Below, piece after piece: positions 1 through 7,113 of a stretch of DNA of 11,281 bases. Each line of letters begins with the position of its first letter. Position 1 is the first letter of the stretch. Source of the DNA: Bradyrhizobium sp. (GTDB lineage: Bacteria > Pseudomonadota > Alphaproteobacteria > Rhizobiales > Xanthobacteraceae); NCBI GenBank assembly GCA_028290305.1, contig JAQGKC010000019.1, positions 1 to 11,281 on the forward strand. Direction: 5' to 3'. The notes below the pieces were generated by a model that was not told the DNA's origin, ran no database searches, and saw only the letters and a program-made list of their open reading frames with translations. The position numbers and the translations under genes were made by a program.

Positions 1-550
1 GGTGCCAACGAGGCCGGCAAAACGTCGGCGCTGTCGGCGATCGGCGATCTGCTGTTCGGGTTCGGAGCGCGAACCGATTATGATTTCAGACATGACAGCA
101 AGCTGCTGCGGATTGGCGGCAGCTTCCTACATTCCAATGGCCGGACAATTGCGGCACGGCGGCGCAAGGGCAACAAGAATACCCTAGTCGATGACAACGA
201 CCAGCCGCTCCCGGACGATGCGCTTGCGGCGATTCTCGACGGGCTGTCGCGCGATGCGTTTCATCGCGAATTCGGGCTGACCGCGAAGGCGTTGCGTGAG
301 GGCGGCGAAGATCTGCTCAGTGCTGGCGGACGGCTGGGGGAGACACTAGCCGCGAGTTCGGCGGGAATGGCAGAGCTGTCGCGGGTCAAAGACCGGCTGC
401 AAGGCCAGGCCGAAGATTTGTTCAGCACGCGCCGATCCAGCAACAAGCCGTTTTATCTGGCGGCGGATCGCCGCGACGCCGCCGACAAGGCGGTTCGAGA
501 GGCGATCGTGACCCGCGAGGCGTTGCAGCAGCTGGAAACCGCCGTAGAGG

Positions 551-562
551 ATGCGCGCGCAG
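551..562 (+). other. Frameshift 1 in the YhaN-like gene, at a GC-dinucleotide run
   Basis: The frame switches from 1 to 2 around the (GC)4 run at 553-560. Upstream, frame 1 reads ...ETAVEDAR. Downstream, frame 2 reads ...AQLDSLNAAHAA, which continues the coiled coil. Adding one GC dinucleotide to the run joins the two as EDARAQLDSLN without a stop. This points to a two-base contraction of the repeat, either by replication slippage or as a read error. Confidence 0.7.
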
Positions 563-2000
563 TTGGACTCGCTGAACGCTGCGCATGCGGCCAGCGGCGG
601 TACCCTGGCGCGCTGGCAGCGGACCCTGCGCGTGCGCTCCCAGCTCACGCGGCTGGAAAGCCTCGGCGCGGAGTTGGCCGTTCTGGCTGACTTACCGGCC
701 ATCTCCGCGCAATCGCTTGCGGAATGGCGAGCGGCGCTGGACGATGATGCTGCGCTCGCAAGTGAGATGGCCGCGCTGGATGCGACGGGGGCAGCTGAAG
801 TGGTCGAGATCGCCGCGATGGCTGTCGACGAGAAGCTGTTGTCGGAGGGCGTTACGATTGATGCGCTGCGCGAACGCCTCGGCGCGGTCCGCAAGGCGAT
901 CAACGATCTGCCGCGACGCCGGCAGGCGCGCGACGCCGCGGAAGCGACGCTGGGCGAAGCCGCGCGACGGCTCGGCTTAGCCTCTCACGCCATACTGCTC
1001 GAGCGATTGCCGACCGATCCGGCGCTGGCTCACGCTCGCGAGCTTATCGAGCAAAGCAAACGCGCGACACAGGCAATTGCCGATGCCGACGCCAGGCACG
1101 TAAGGGCGCAGCAGGAGTTCGACGAATTTGCGGCCGGGAGTGGGGAAGCCCATGAGGTCGTTGATGCCGAGCCATTGCGGCAGCGCTTCGAGGCGCTCGG
1201 CGACATTCCCGCGCAGGAGGAACGGCTGCACCGCGACCGGGCGGTCCTCGCGATCGAGATAGAAGGGCTGGGCGCTGCGGTGGCGTCCCTCGATCCGTCG
1301 CCCGGCGCGCTGGACGGATTGCGGGCGTTGCCGTTGCCGGACAGCGCGGTGATCGCGAAATATGCGAATGCCGTCGAACTCAGTGAAACTGAGGTGAAGC
1401 GGCTCGGCGATGCGATCGCCGCAATCGACACCACGATCGCTGCAACCGAAGCGGAGTTGGCGCGGCTGTCCAGCTCCGGCGCGGTGCCGACGCGCGCTCA
1501 TCTCGTCGGCGCCCGGCGCGAGCGCGACGCACAGCTCGACGGACTACGCGCCGCGCTGGAAGGCGATCGCCAGGTGCGCGTCACGCAATTCGAGGAAGTC
1601 GTGTGCTCGTCGCAGACGATCGACGGAATCACCGATCTGCTCCTGACTGACACCGGGCGCGCTGCCCTTCAAGAAGATGCGCAGCGGCGCATAGCCGACA
1701 GCCGCTGCGAACGTGAACGCGACGCTGCGAAGCTCGCCAAGCTGCAGGCAGGACTGTCCGGGATCAATGCGACATGGACGCAAGGCTGGACCGCGGCCGG
1801 CCTCGCCCCGCGCAGTCCGGTCGAAATGCTGCGCTGGCGCGAACGACTTGACGATATTCTGGCCCGGCTAGGCAAATGTGATTCACAGCGGGCCGGCATC
1901 GACGCGCTGGCGGCGAGCCTTCAGTCCGGGAAGATCGCGGTGAGAGCGTTTCTCGAAAGCGTGGGCCGCGTTCCCGATCGTGCGCTTCCGCCAGACATCC

Positions 2001-2005
2001 TTTTT
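2001..2005 (+). other. Frameshift 2 in the YhaN-like gene, at a T5 homopolymer
   Basis: The frame returns from 2 to 1 at the TTTTT run. One more T would give a continuous DILFSEAKARFDQLLAAW. Without it, frame 2 runs on into an unrelated Arg/Ser-rich tail that stops at 2096-2098. Frame 1 has a stop upstream at about 1942, so the break must lie between there and the T run. A single-base loss in a homopolymer is the simplest explanation. Confidence 0.7.
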
Positions 2006-3363
2006 CCGAGGCCAAGGCTCGCTTCGATCAGCTGTTGGCGGCCTGGGCTGACGCAAAGGCGCGCTCGGTCGCCAAGCGTCGAGTCGAGCGCGATCTGACG
2101 GAAGCCGATGCCGCGCGCGAAACAGCGCAATCAGCGCTTGCTGAGTTGCGCGAGGCTTGGCCGGCGGCGATGGCCGGCGTCGGTTCTGCCGACGATGCGA
2201 CGCCGGCGCATGCGGAAGCAGCGCTCACCGTCTGGAACTCGGTCCCAGTGCCCAAAGCGAACTACGATCGGGAAGGGCGCAGCGTCGAGACCATCCAATC
2301 CGATCTGCGGGACTTCGAACGCGATGTGCTCGAACTGCTAGATCGGGTCGCGCCGAACCTCAAGAGCAGTTCTGCACAAGAGGCGCTGGCGCGGGTGTCG
2401 GAGAAGCTGGTCGAGACGCGGGGCGCCAGCGAATCCTGCAGGCGGCTGCGCGAGGCCGCATCGCGGCGAGCCACCAGCCGTGGCGCTCTTGTTGCCCGGC
2501 GCGCCTCGACCGCCGTGGTTCTTGATGAAGCTTGTCGAGTATTGGGCGCGGCCGATACCGCGGCGTTGCCCGAAACGATTGAACGTCTGAAGGCCCGGCA
2601 GCTTCTAGAGAGCGAGCGCGCGACGCTGAAGCGAAGCCTGCACGAAATCGCAGATGGTCACGACGAGGAGGCCCTGCGGCAGGAACGGGAAGGAATTGAT
2701 TTCGATCTCTTGCCCGGTGACATTGCTCGGGAAACCGTGCGGCAGGCGCAGCTGCTCAAGGAGATTGCTGATGCTTCGGCCATCTATCATCAAAAGCAGA
2801 GCGAACTCGACGCGCTGACCAAGGGGCGGGACGCGGCGGCGGCGGCGGCGCAGCGCGCGGAAGCAGACGCCGAGCTATTGTCGATCGCCGAAGGCTGGTT
2901 GCTGCGGTCGGCGGCATCGCGCCTCGCTGGGCGTGCCATCGAACGGCATCGCGCGAAAGTGCAGGATCCGATGATCGCACGGGCTGGCACACTGTTCACG
3001 ATGGCTACCGCTAACGCCTTCGCCGGGCTGGGCATCGACTACGGTGACGAGGACCAGCCGGTGCTGGTCGCCCGGCGTGCCGATGGCGAACGCGTGCAGG
3101 TTGTCGGGCTCAGCGAAGGCACGCGCGACCAGCTATTCCTGGCGCTGCGTTTCGCACTGCTGGAACGCCGCACCTCCGAACCGATGCCGTTTATAGGAGA
3201 TGACTTGCTGACCAGCTTTGACGAAGACCGCACACTCGCGGTGCTTCGACTGTTGGCGGCGGCGGGCCAGAGGCAGCAGATTATTCTGTTTACACATCAC
3301 CGTCATGTTGTTGATCTAGCCAAGTCGATACAAGATCACCAAATTGATCTTATTGATTTATGA

Positions 3364-3623
3364 TCAGACAAAGGCTCCGCTTCGGCTTACTTTCCCGGCT
3401 ACTCACATTCTCGCCGGCACTTGAGGCAGCAGCATATCGACTTTTTGAATTGGAGATGTATTCGCAGTACTTCAGGCATTCGCCAGCGAAGACTAGAGTG
3501 CACTATCTAACGGGCCAAAAAAGCCGTCCGCGTCTCTGCATGAGGTCTGATTCAGTTGGTAAGCGGACTTGGGGACGAGGCGAAGGCTCATAATGGTGGT
3601 AGACCAGAGACGGGCCGTAGAAA
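3364..3623. other. Convergent intergenic stretch, no convincing gene
   Basis: These 260 bases separate the ends of two converging genes. A 77-codon ORF overlaps the ATPase stop codon (ATGA at 3360). Its composition is not protein-like and I recognise no family, so I do not call it. The segment around 3559 begins GTAAGCGG, which resembles the ends of IS66-type elements, but I found no matching second end and no transposase. No clear terminator with a T-tract was found. Confidence 0.4.
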
Positions 3624-4763
3624 CTATGGGGCGCGCTCGATCTGCTCCTCCATCCACTTCAGCGTGCCAATGACCTTGTGCGCTCCGTCCGGATCGGCTG
3701 AGATCGTGCGGAGCGAAATCGAAGGGTACTTCATCAAGTCGCCATCCGTCAGGTCGACGCCCTTGATAGTATTAAAGCGCTGCATCAATGCCCGCCGCGC
3801 ATCGATCGATCCGAAAACAGGCTTGTTCTCCAAGGAGCCGAATTGAAGCCAAAGCTTGCCATCGGATGACAAATACACCGGATTGATGGGAGTGCCGCTC
3901 GGCCTGAACACCGGGTAAACCGAGCCATTTTCTTTTCCGGTACCAAAAACGAGCGGGCGCTTGCCGTCCTTTCCCATCCATCGATAAATCTGCCTGGCGA
4001 GATCCAGTTCCTTTTCTCCCACTGTTTGCGAGAGTTTCTCGAAAACCGACGCCTCGTCCCACCGCTGTATCGAGCCGGTCCGCTTCGCCGCGGTTGCTTG
4101 CGTCTGACCGTAAACAGTTGGTACGATGGTTCTGAGCTCCCCGCTCGTAAACTGCCTCAGTTCGACTGCCAGTACCTCCGTGGGGTCCATCTGCTCATTC
4201 AGGAATTCGACGATACGCCGCAATTCCATAGGAATAACGTCGGCCACGAAAAGCAGACGCAGTTTCTTGGCCTGGAGATTGGTTTTCACGCGCTGCCAGA
4301 ATTCGTTGATGCCTTCGTCTGAGCCGAGGAGTTCGCGCAGTGCCACATCAGAGGAACGGCCTGCTTCCCGGCAGGTTGCTTCCAGCCCGGACTGCAGTGT
4401 TTCAACCGACCAGCAGGTGGCGCAGTTTGCGGCGTAGTCGAGCATCTGGCCGACGACTTCGCGCCTGATCCGGCTGTCGCTCTGCCGCTTTATCTCCACA
4501 AGGGTCGGTATGCCGTCCTGGTCCAGAAAGACATGGTCAATGGACCACACCGATGCTCCGATTTCCCCCGTGGAAATTGACTGCTCCCGTTTCACCAATA
4601 TCCAGCGCCTCGGGCTCCGGGGATCAACCTGATCGCCAACGAGAAGCTCGGGAAAGCGCGAGAGAAGACGCTGGAAGTCGTCCTCTGATGCGAACTGGCC
4701 TGGCTCCATGGCCACCAGCGAGTCCTCGCGTTGCAACAAGAATACCCCTGAACGTTCAGCCAT
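3624..4763 (-). CDS. PD-(D/E)XK nuclease-like protein of unknown role
   Basis: This is a 379-residue soluble protein with no signal peptide or membrane segment. Its N-terminal third carries a PD-(D/E)XK nuclease-fold pattern. An acidic helix lies around residues 25-40 (ASEDDFQRLLSRFPELL). D76 sits in SIDHVFLD, E90-x-K92 in LVEIKR, and Q106-xxx-Y110 in GQMLDYA, which matches the QxxxY motif of RecB-family nucleases. These residues fit a metal-dependent DNA-cleaving or DNA-binding site. The middle (about 170-240) looks alpha/beta. The C-terminal part (about 245-375) has WLQFGS and GKRPLVFGTGK-like stretches that I cannot assign. The ATG at 4763 is preceded by a G-rich ribosome-site-like stretch (GGGGGG). 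The gene stands alone between a broken ATPase gene and IS debris, a setting common for orphan defence or repair genes. The nuclease fold is fairly secure; the biological role is unknown. Confidence 0.75.
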   Translation of the reverse strand: MAERSGVFLLQREDSLVAMEPGQFASEDDFQRLLSRFPELLVGDQVDPRSPRRWILVKREQSISTGEIGASVWSIDHVFLDQDGIPTLVEIKRQSDSRIRREVVGQMLDYAANCATCWSVETLQSGLEATCREAGRSSDVALRELLGSDEGINEFWQRVKTNLQAKKLRLLFVADVIPMELRRIVEFLNEQMDPTEVLAVELRQFTSGELRTIVPTVYGQTQATAAKRTGSIQRWDEASVFEKLSQTVGEKELDLARQIYRWMGKDGKRPLVFGTGKENGSVYPVFRPSGTPINPVYLSSDGKLWLQFGSLENKPVFGSIDARRALMQRFNTIKGVDLTDGDLMKYPSISLRTISADPDGAHKVIGTLKWMEEQIERAP

Positions 4764-4947
4764 CTGTCTCTGCCCCCCACTGCATTTCCATCAAGCAGAG
4801 CTGGGCGCCAATTGCAACCTGCGCGGTAGGGCAGTCTTTCACTATTCTCTCAGGCATTGGGCAGGCGAACGTCAGGCCATTCCCGCGGCGGTCGGTCATT
4901 GGCCGACTAATTCCATAACATCTGATCTCAGAATGACCTCTGTGGGC

Positions 4948-4989
4948 GCAAAGCTAAAATGTCAGCACTGAGCAAAGTTGGAATGTCAG
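4948..4989 (+). repeat. Tandem IS-terminus-like direct repeats, 24-bp period
   Basis: GCAAAGCTAAAATGTCAG (4948-4965) is repeated as GCAAAGTTGGAATGTCAG (4972-4989), with 15 of 18 bases identical. A weaker third copy, GCAAAGTTCAGATGGCAC, lies at 5243-5260. Short repeated motifs of this GCAAAG..ATGtCa kind are, from memory, typical of the subterminal transposase-binding sites of ISNCY-like elements in rhizobia. The transposase-like start at 5033 lies just downstream in the expected orientation. The IS end itself may be the TGTGGGCGC at about 4941. Confidence 0.5.
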
Positions 4990-5032
4990 TCTTCGATCCC
5001 TTGGTGACGGGATTTGGAGGCTGCGGAATCCG

Positions 5033-5077
5033 ATGGGTGTGGTGCTGATGAGCAAGCGAGAGCTGAATCGGACTTGA
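5033..5077 (+). pseudogene. N-terminal remnant of an ISNCY-like transposase
   Basis: The reading frame gives MGVVLMSKRELNRT and then a TGA. The MSKRELNR start is like that of ISNCY-type transposases, in which a helix-turn-helix region and an integrase core would follow. Here nothing recognisable follows: the similarity ends near 5072, and the next recognisable sequence is a RepB-like fragment on the opposite strand. I read this as the left end of an IS whose body was deleted. The call rests on a short motif and my memory of the family, so confidence is limited. Confidence 0.4.
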
Positions 5078-5087
5078 TGGCAGGCGG

Positions 5088-5234
5088 CTAGCTGACCGAA
5101 AAAATATGGGCATTTATCAGCAATTCTGCCGCTTCTATCTGCCGAATGGGATTCATTTTGCGCAGGACGTCGAACACAGCCATAGGGCAGATCTTGTCCT
5201 TCACCAGCATCCTTTGCTCCTGCACGGGAGATAA
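5088..5234 (-). pseudogene. Fragment of a RepB/ParB-type plasmid-partition protein (RepB C-terminal domain)
   Basis: On the minus strand an open stretch of 48 codons runs between a TGA (5235-5237) and a TAG (5088-5090). It includes KDKICPMAVFDVLRKMNP directly followed by IRQIEAAELL and ...FSVS. The pattern of a Val-Phe-x-x-Leu-Arg-x-Met helix followed by (R)QIEAAEL is characteristic of the C-terminal RepB domain of alphaproteobacterial partition proteins. In complete proteins the FSVS is followed by a YAKALLAAT-like helix; here it runs into a stop at the junction with the IS remnant. The N-terminal ParB nuclease-like and DNA-binding parts are absent. It is therefore a relic, probably left by a plasmid- or island-borne module. 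Confidence 0.6.
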
Positions 5235-5340
5235 TCACCCTAGCAAAGTTCAGATGGCACTCTTCGCCTTTTGGGATAGCTGGAGGTCGCGCCCGAAAAT
5301 CGAAAATACGAGCCTGGTGCGATAACGCTATAGTTGGCGC

Positions 5341-5381
5341 TTGATTTTTCGGATTTCCGAATTATGAATGCAAAAATAATT
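5341..5381 (+). promoter_or_regulatory. Candidate promoter/operator region for the DUF1989-dehydrogenase unit
   Basis: A weak sigma-70-like pair is visible: TTGATT (5341-5346), a 16-base spacer, then TATGAA (5363-5368). Between them lies a perfect inverted repeat TTCGG-ATTT-CCGAA (5348-5361), well placed to be an operator. A second, AT-rich inverted repeat, AATTAT-N10-ATAATT, occupies 5360-5381. The positions would leave a leader of about 85 bases. The -10 and -35 boxes each match only four of six consensus positions, so this is a suggestion. Confidence 0.3.
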
Positions 5382-5446
5382 GTAGCGCCTTTTGAATTTG
5401 GAAGGCCAATCGGTCATCTTGACTGGGCCCCTTCAATGAACAACCA

Positions 5447-5453
5447 AAGAGGA
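5447..5453 (+). promoter_or_regulatory. Ribosome binding site that supports the GTG start of the DUF1989 gene
   Basis: AAGAGGA lies eight bases upstream of the GTG at 5462. There is no in-frame ATG near this point, so the Shine-Dalgarno-like sequence decides the start. Confidence 0.6.
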
Positions 5454-5461
5454 TTCCCCCA

Positions 5462-6085
5462 GTGACCGACGAACAAAAAGGTACCATAAATTACCAGTTC
5501 ATAGTTCCAGCGCGTACGCCCTGGAGCCGTGTCATCAAGAAAGGCGAACTCCTGACGTTGGTGGACATGGCCGGACAGCAGGCGGTCGATTTCCTTTGCT
5601 ACGACGCTTCGGATCCGAGCGACCGCTACAGCTCGATGAATACGATTAAAATGCAAGGGAATGCCTACGTTGGAAAGGGAACGGTCCTCTACAGCGACAG
5701 CGGCGCGCCGCTTTTGAAAGTCGAGGAAGATTCTCTTGGCCGGCACGACACGATCTATGGGTGCTGCAGCAACCGAAACAACTTTTTGCGGTACGGAGTG
5801 AAGACGACGGAAAGCTGCTACTCGAATTTCCTAAGAGAATTGGACAAGCACGGATTGGACCGTATGTCGATCGTTGGAAACGTGAACTTCTTCATGCAGG
5901 TCCCGGTTCTTGATGATGGAAGTGCAGGCATCGCTTCAGACATTTCTTCACCCGGCTCCTTCGTCGATCTCAGGGCTGAGATTGACGTCCTCGTCGTGCT
6001 GTCCAACTGCCCGCAGATGCACAACCCCTGCAACGCCTACAACCCGACGCCTATCGAAGTGATCGTCCGGTCGCCAGTCCTGTAG
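5462..6085 (+). CDS. DUF1989 / urea-carboxylase-associated family protein
   Basis: This is a 207-residue cytosolic protein, the usual length for DUF1989. Family landmarks are present in order: GQQAVDF (38-44), GRHDTIYGCCS (93-103), NVNFFM (140-145), and near the end SNCPQMHNPCNAYNPTP (181-197), the Cys-rich signature block. The His-Asp and Cys residues in these motifs are likely metal or active-site ligands. The best-studied relatives are the paired subunits of carboxyguanidine deiminase in guanidine degradation; many other members have no known reaction. Here the gene is a singleton with no second DUF1989 subunit, urea carboxylase or allophanate hydrolase nearby. It is followed after 16 bases by a D-2-hydroxyacid dehydrogenase, presumably cotranscribed. 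I saw no guanidine-I riboswitch sequence upstream. A hydrolytic or deiminase role on the imported compound is an inference from family and context. Confidence 0.88.
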   Translation: MTDEQKGTINYQFIVPARTPWSRVIKKGELLTLVDMAGQQAVDFLCYDASDPSDRYSSMNTIKMQGNAYVGKGTVLYSDSGAPLLKVEEDSLGRHDTIYGCCSNRNNFLRYGVKTTESCYSNFLRELDKHGLDRMSIVGNVNFFMQVPVLDDGSAGIASDISSPGSFVDLRAEIDVLVVLSNCPQMHNPCNAYNPTPIEVIVRSPVL

Positions 6086-6101
6086 CCTGCGAAGTTTCAC
6101 A

Positions 6102-7085
6102 ATGGATAAGATACGCGTACACATCGAGCCGAACTCGGGCAGCAATCGCTTTTTTAAAATCGACAAGGCAGCCTTAGAACAGGATCGCTTCGCGACTGAT
6201 CCGATCCTGGAGAGGATCGATATCTCGTTCGGCGGCGTCAACGATCAAGGGGCCGAAGGTCTGTCATATGCCGAAATTCTCTTGTGCGGAAGGTTCGACG
6301 CGTCGAACCTTCCGGAACGCGCACCAAAGCTTAAATGGATACAATCAATCTTTGCTGGCGTTGAGAGTCTTATTCCGCAAGTCGCGGAGAACGTCATTCT
6401 GACAAATACAAGCGGAATCCATGCGAATAAGGCGGGTGAATATGCGATGGGAGCGATCCTGTCGATCAATGGGAGCGTCCCGCAATTCATCCAGGCGCAA
6501 CATCGCCTCGAATGGCTTCCGATCTATACGTCTTCTGTCGCAGACAAGACCGTTTTGATCTTGGGTACTGGAAAGTTGGCTCGTGCGATCGCACGGCATG
6601 CACGACATTTTGGAATGCGAACCGTCGGTGTTTCTACGACAGGGCAATTGCAGCCGGGGTTTGACGAATGCCATCCGTCGGGCGCTGTTGACGAACTGCT
6701 TCCGTTTGCTGATTTTCTTGTGATGGCTCTTCCAGAGACGCCGGCCACAAAGAACATCGTCGGACGCCGGCAGCTCGACAGGCTGCCGCGTCACGCTGGA
6801 CTGATCAATATCGGTCGCGCTTCCGCTCTCGACGTACGAGCGCTCTCGGACAAACTGGCGGCCGACGAGCTTGCGGGGGCTTATCTCGATGTCTTCGAAC
6901 AAGACCCGCTGCCAACTACATCGGAGCTATGGGCCACGCCGCGCCTCGTGATAAGCCCTCATTGCGCACTTGACGACGGCCCGAACTACATTAAGCTCAG
7001 CCTTGGGATCTTTCTTGAGAATCTCAAGAGATACATGAGCGGATCAACCCTCCAGAATGTGGTCGACCTTAAGCGCGGTTATTGA
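6102..7085 (+). CDS. D-2-hydroxyacid dehydrogenase (NAD(P)-dependent, GhrA-like)
   Basis: This is a 327-residue protein of the D-isomer-specific 2-hydroxyacid dehydrogenase family, which interconverts 2-oxo acids and D-2-hydroxy acids. Catalytic residues can be placed: R239 in NIGRAS, E266 in LDVFEQDPLP, and H287 in SPHC. The substrate loop FAGVESL is at 84-90. The nucleotide-binding turn is ILGTGKLA (153-160), a GxGxxA rather than the usual GxGxxG. The sequence resembles glyoxylate/hydroxypyruvate reductases, but the substrate cannot be fixed. The ATG at 6102 has only a weak Shine-Dalgarno-like sequence, consistent with translation following from the DUF1989 gene 16 bases upstream. A perfect 28-bp palindrome lies inside the coding region at 6287-6314. 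The gene ends about 30 bases before a strong stem-loop. Confidence 0.88.
   Translation: MDKIRVHIEPNSGSNRFFKIDKAALEQDRFATDPILERIDISFGGVNDQGAEGLSYAEILLCGRFDASNLPERAPKLKWIQSIFAGVESLIPQVAENVILTNTSGIHANKAGEYAMGAILSINGSVPQFIQAQHRLEWLPIYTSSVADKTVLILGTGKLARAIARHARHFGMRTVGVSTTGQLQPGFDECHPSGAVDELLPFADFLVMALPETPATKNIVGRRQLDRLPRHAGLINIGRASALDVRALSDKLAADELAGAYLDVFEQDPLPTTSELWATPRLVISPHCALDDGPNYIKLSLGIFLENLKRYMSGSTLQNVVDLKRGY
6287..6314. repeat. Perfect 28-bp palindrome inside the dehydrogenase gene
   Basis: The 14-base half CGGAAGGTTCGACG is followed immediately, with no spacer, by its exact reverse complement. It encodes codons 62-71 of the dehydrogenase (CGRFDASNLP region), where the reading frame is open and the protein looks normal. 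A spacerless palindrome of this length can form a cruciform or be a symmetric protein-binding site. It may also result from templated repair of a shorter imperfect palindrome. Confidence 0.9.
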
Positions 7086-7113
7086 GCCTGCATTAAGAGG
7101 CGTCTCCTCAATC

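Larger units (their letters stand above)
1..3363 (+). pseudogene. YhaN-like AAA family ATPase (SMC/Rad50-type), 5' truncated by the window edge, two frameshifts
   Basis: The product resembles COG4717/YhaN-type ATPases, large coiled-coil ABC-ATPases related to Rad50/SbcC. They are usually encoded beside a YhaO/SbcD-like phosphoesterase, which would lie upstream of this window. The first codons read GANEAGKTS, a Walker A loop, so only a short N-terminus is missing. The ATPase head returns at the C-terminus: an ABC signature LSEGTRDQLFLALR from nt 3109, Walker B PFIGDD at 3187-3204, and a switch His in the FTHH motif near 3295. Between them lie long Ala/Arg/Glu-rich stretches typical of coiled coils. 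The reading frame is frame 1 from 1 to about 550, frame 2 to about 2000, then frame 1 again to the TGA at 3361-3363. Similarity to the family continues across both breaks, so this is one gene interrupted twice. If the breaks are genuine the gene is dead or makes separate pieces; if they are sequencing errors it encodes about 1120 residues plus the missing start. I am confident of the family, less so of the pseudogene status. Confidence 0.85.
4764..5461. other. Gene-free stretch made of mobile-element debris and the DUF1989 promoter region
   Basis: This roughly 700-base interval has no intact gene. It holds, in order: a short inverted repeat GTCGG/CCGAC (4891-4907), a pair of IS-end-like direct repeats (4948-4989), the start of a transposase gene (5033-5077), a RepB-like fragment on the minus strand (5088-5234), a third diverged repeat copy (5243-5260), and an AT-rich promoter-like region (5341-5381). 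The changes of similarity over short distances suggest several insertions and deletions at one site. Confidence 0.55.

Noticed and set aside
346..903. 185-codon minus-strand ORF within the YhaN-like gene
   Set aside because: Ala/Ser/Arg-rich shadow of GC-rich coding sequence. The plus strand carries the conserved protein.
3500..3560. Imperfect hairpin ACGGGC-AAAAAA-GCCGT as a terminator
   Set aside because: The stem is short and imperfect, and the A/T run lies in the loop rather than after the stem.
3360..3593. 77-codon ORF overlapping the ATPase stop codon (ATGA)
   Set aside because: No family resemblance and a composition unlike the neighbouring proteins. The overlap alone is not enough evidence.
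3556..3623. GTAAGCGG sequence resembling an IS66-type terminus
   Set aside because: No partner end, target duplication or transposase fragment could be found.
5382..5461. Possible guanidine-I (ykkC) riboswitch in front of the DUF1989 gene
   Set aside because: Considered because DUF1989 genes are often under this riboswitch, but its conserved loop sequences are not present in the leader.
5290..5461. A sigma-54 promoter upstream of the DUF1989 gene
   Set aside because: No GG-N10-GC pair with consensus flanks. The nearest candidate, TGGTGCGATAACGC, has nine rather than ten bases between the elements.
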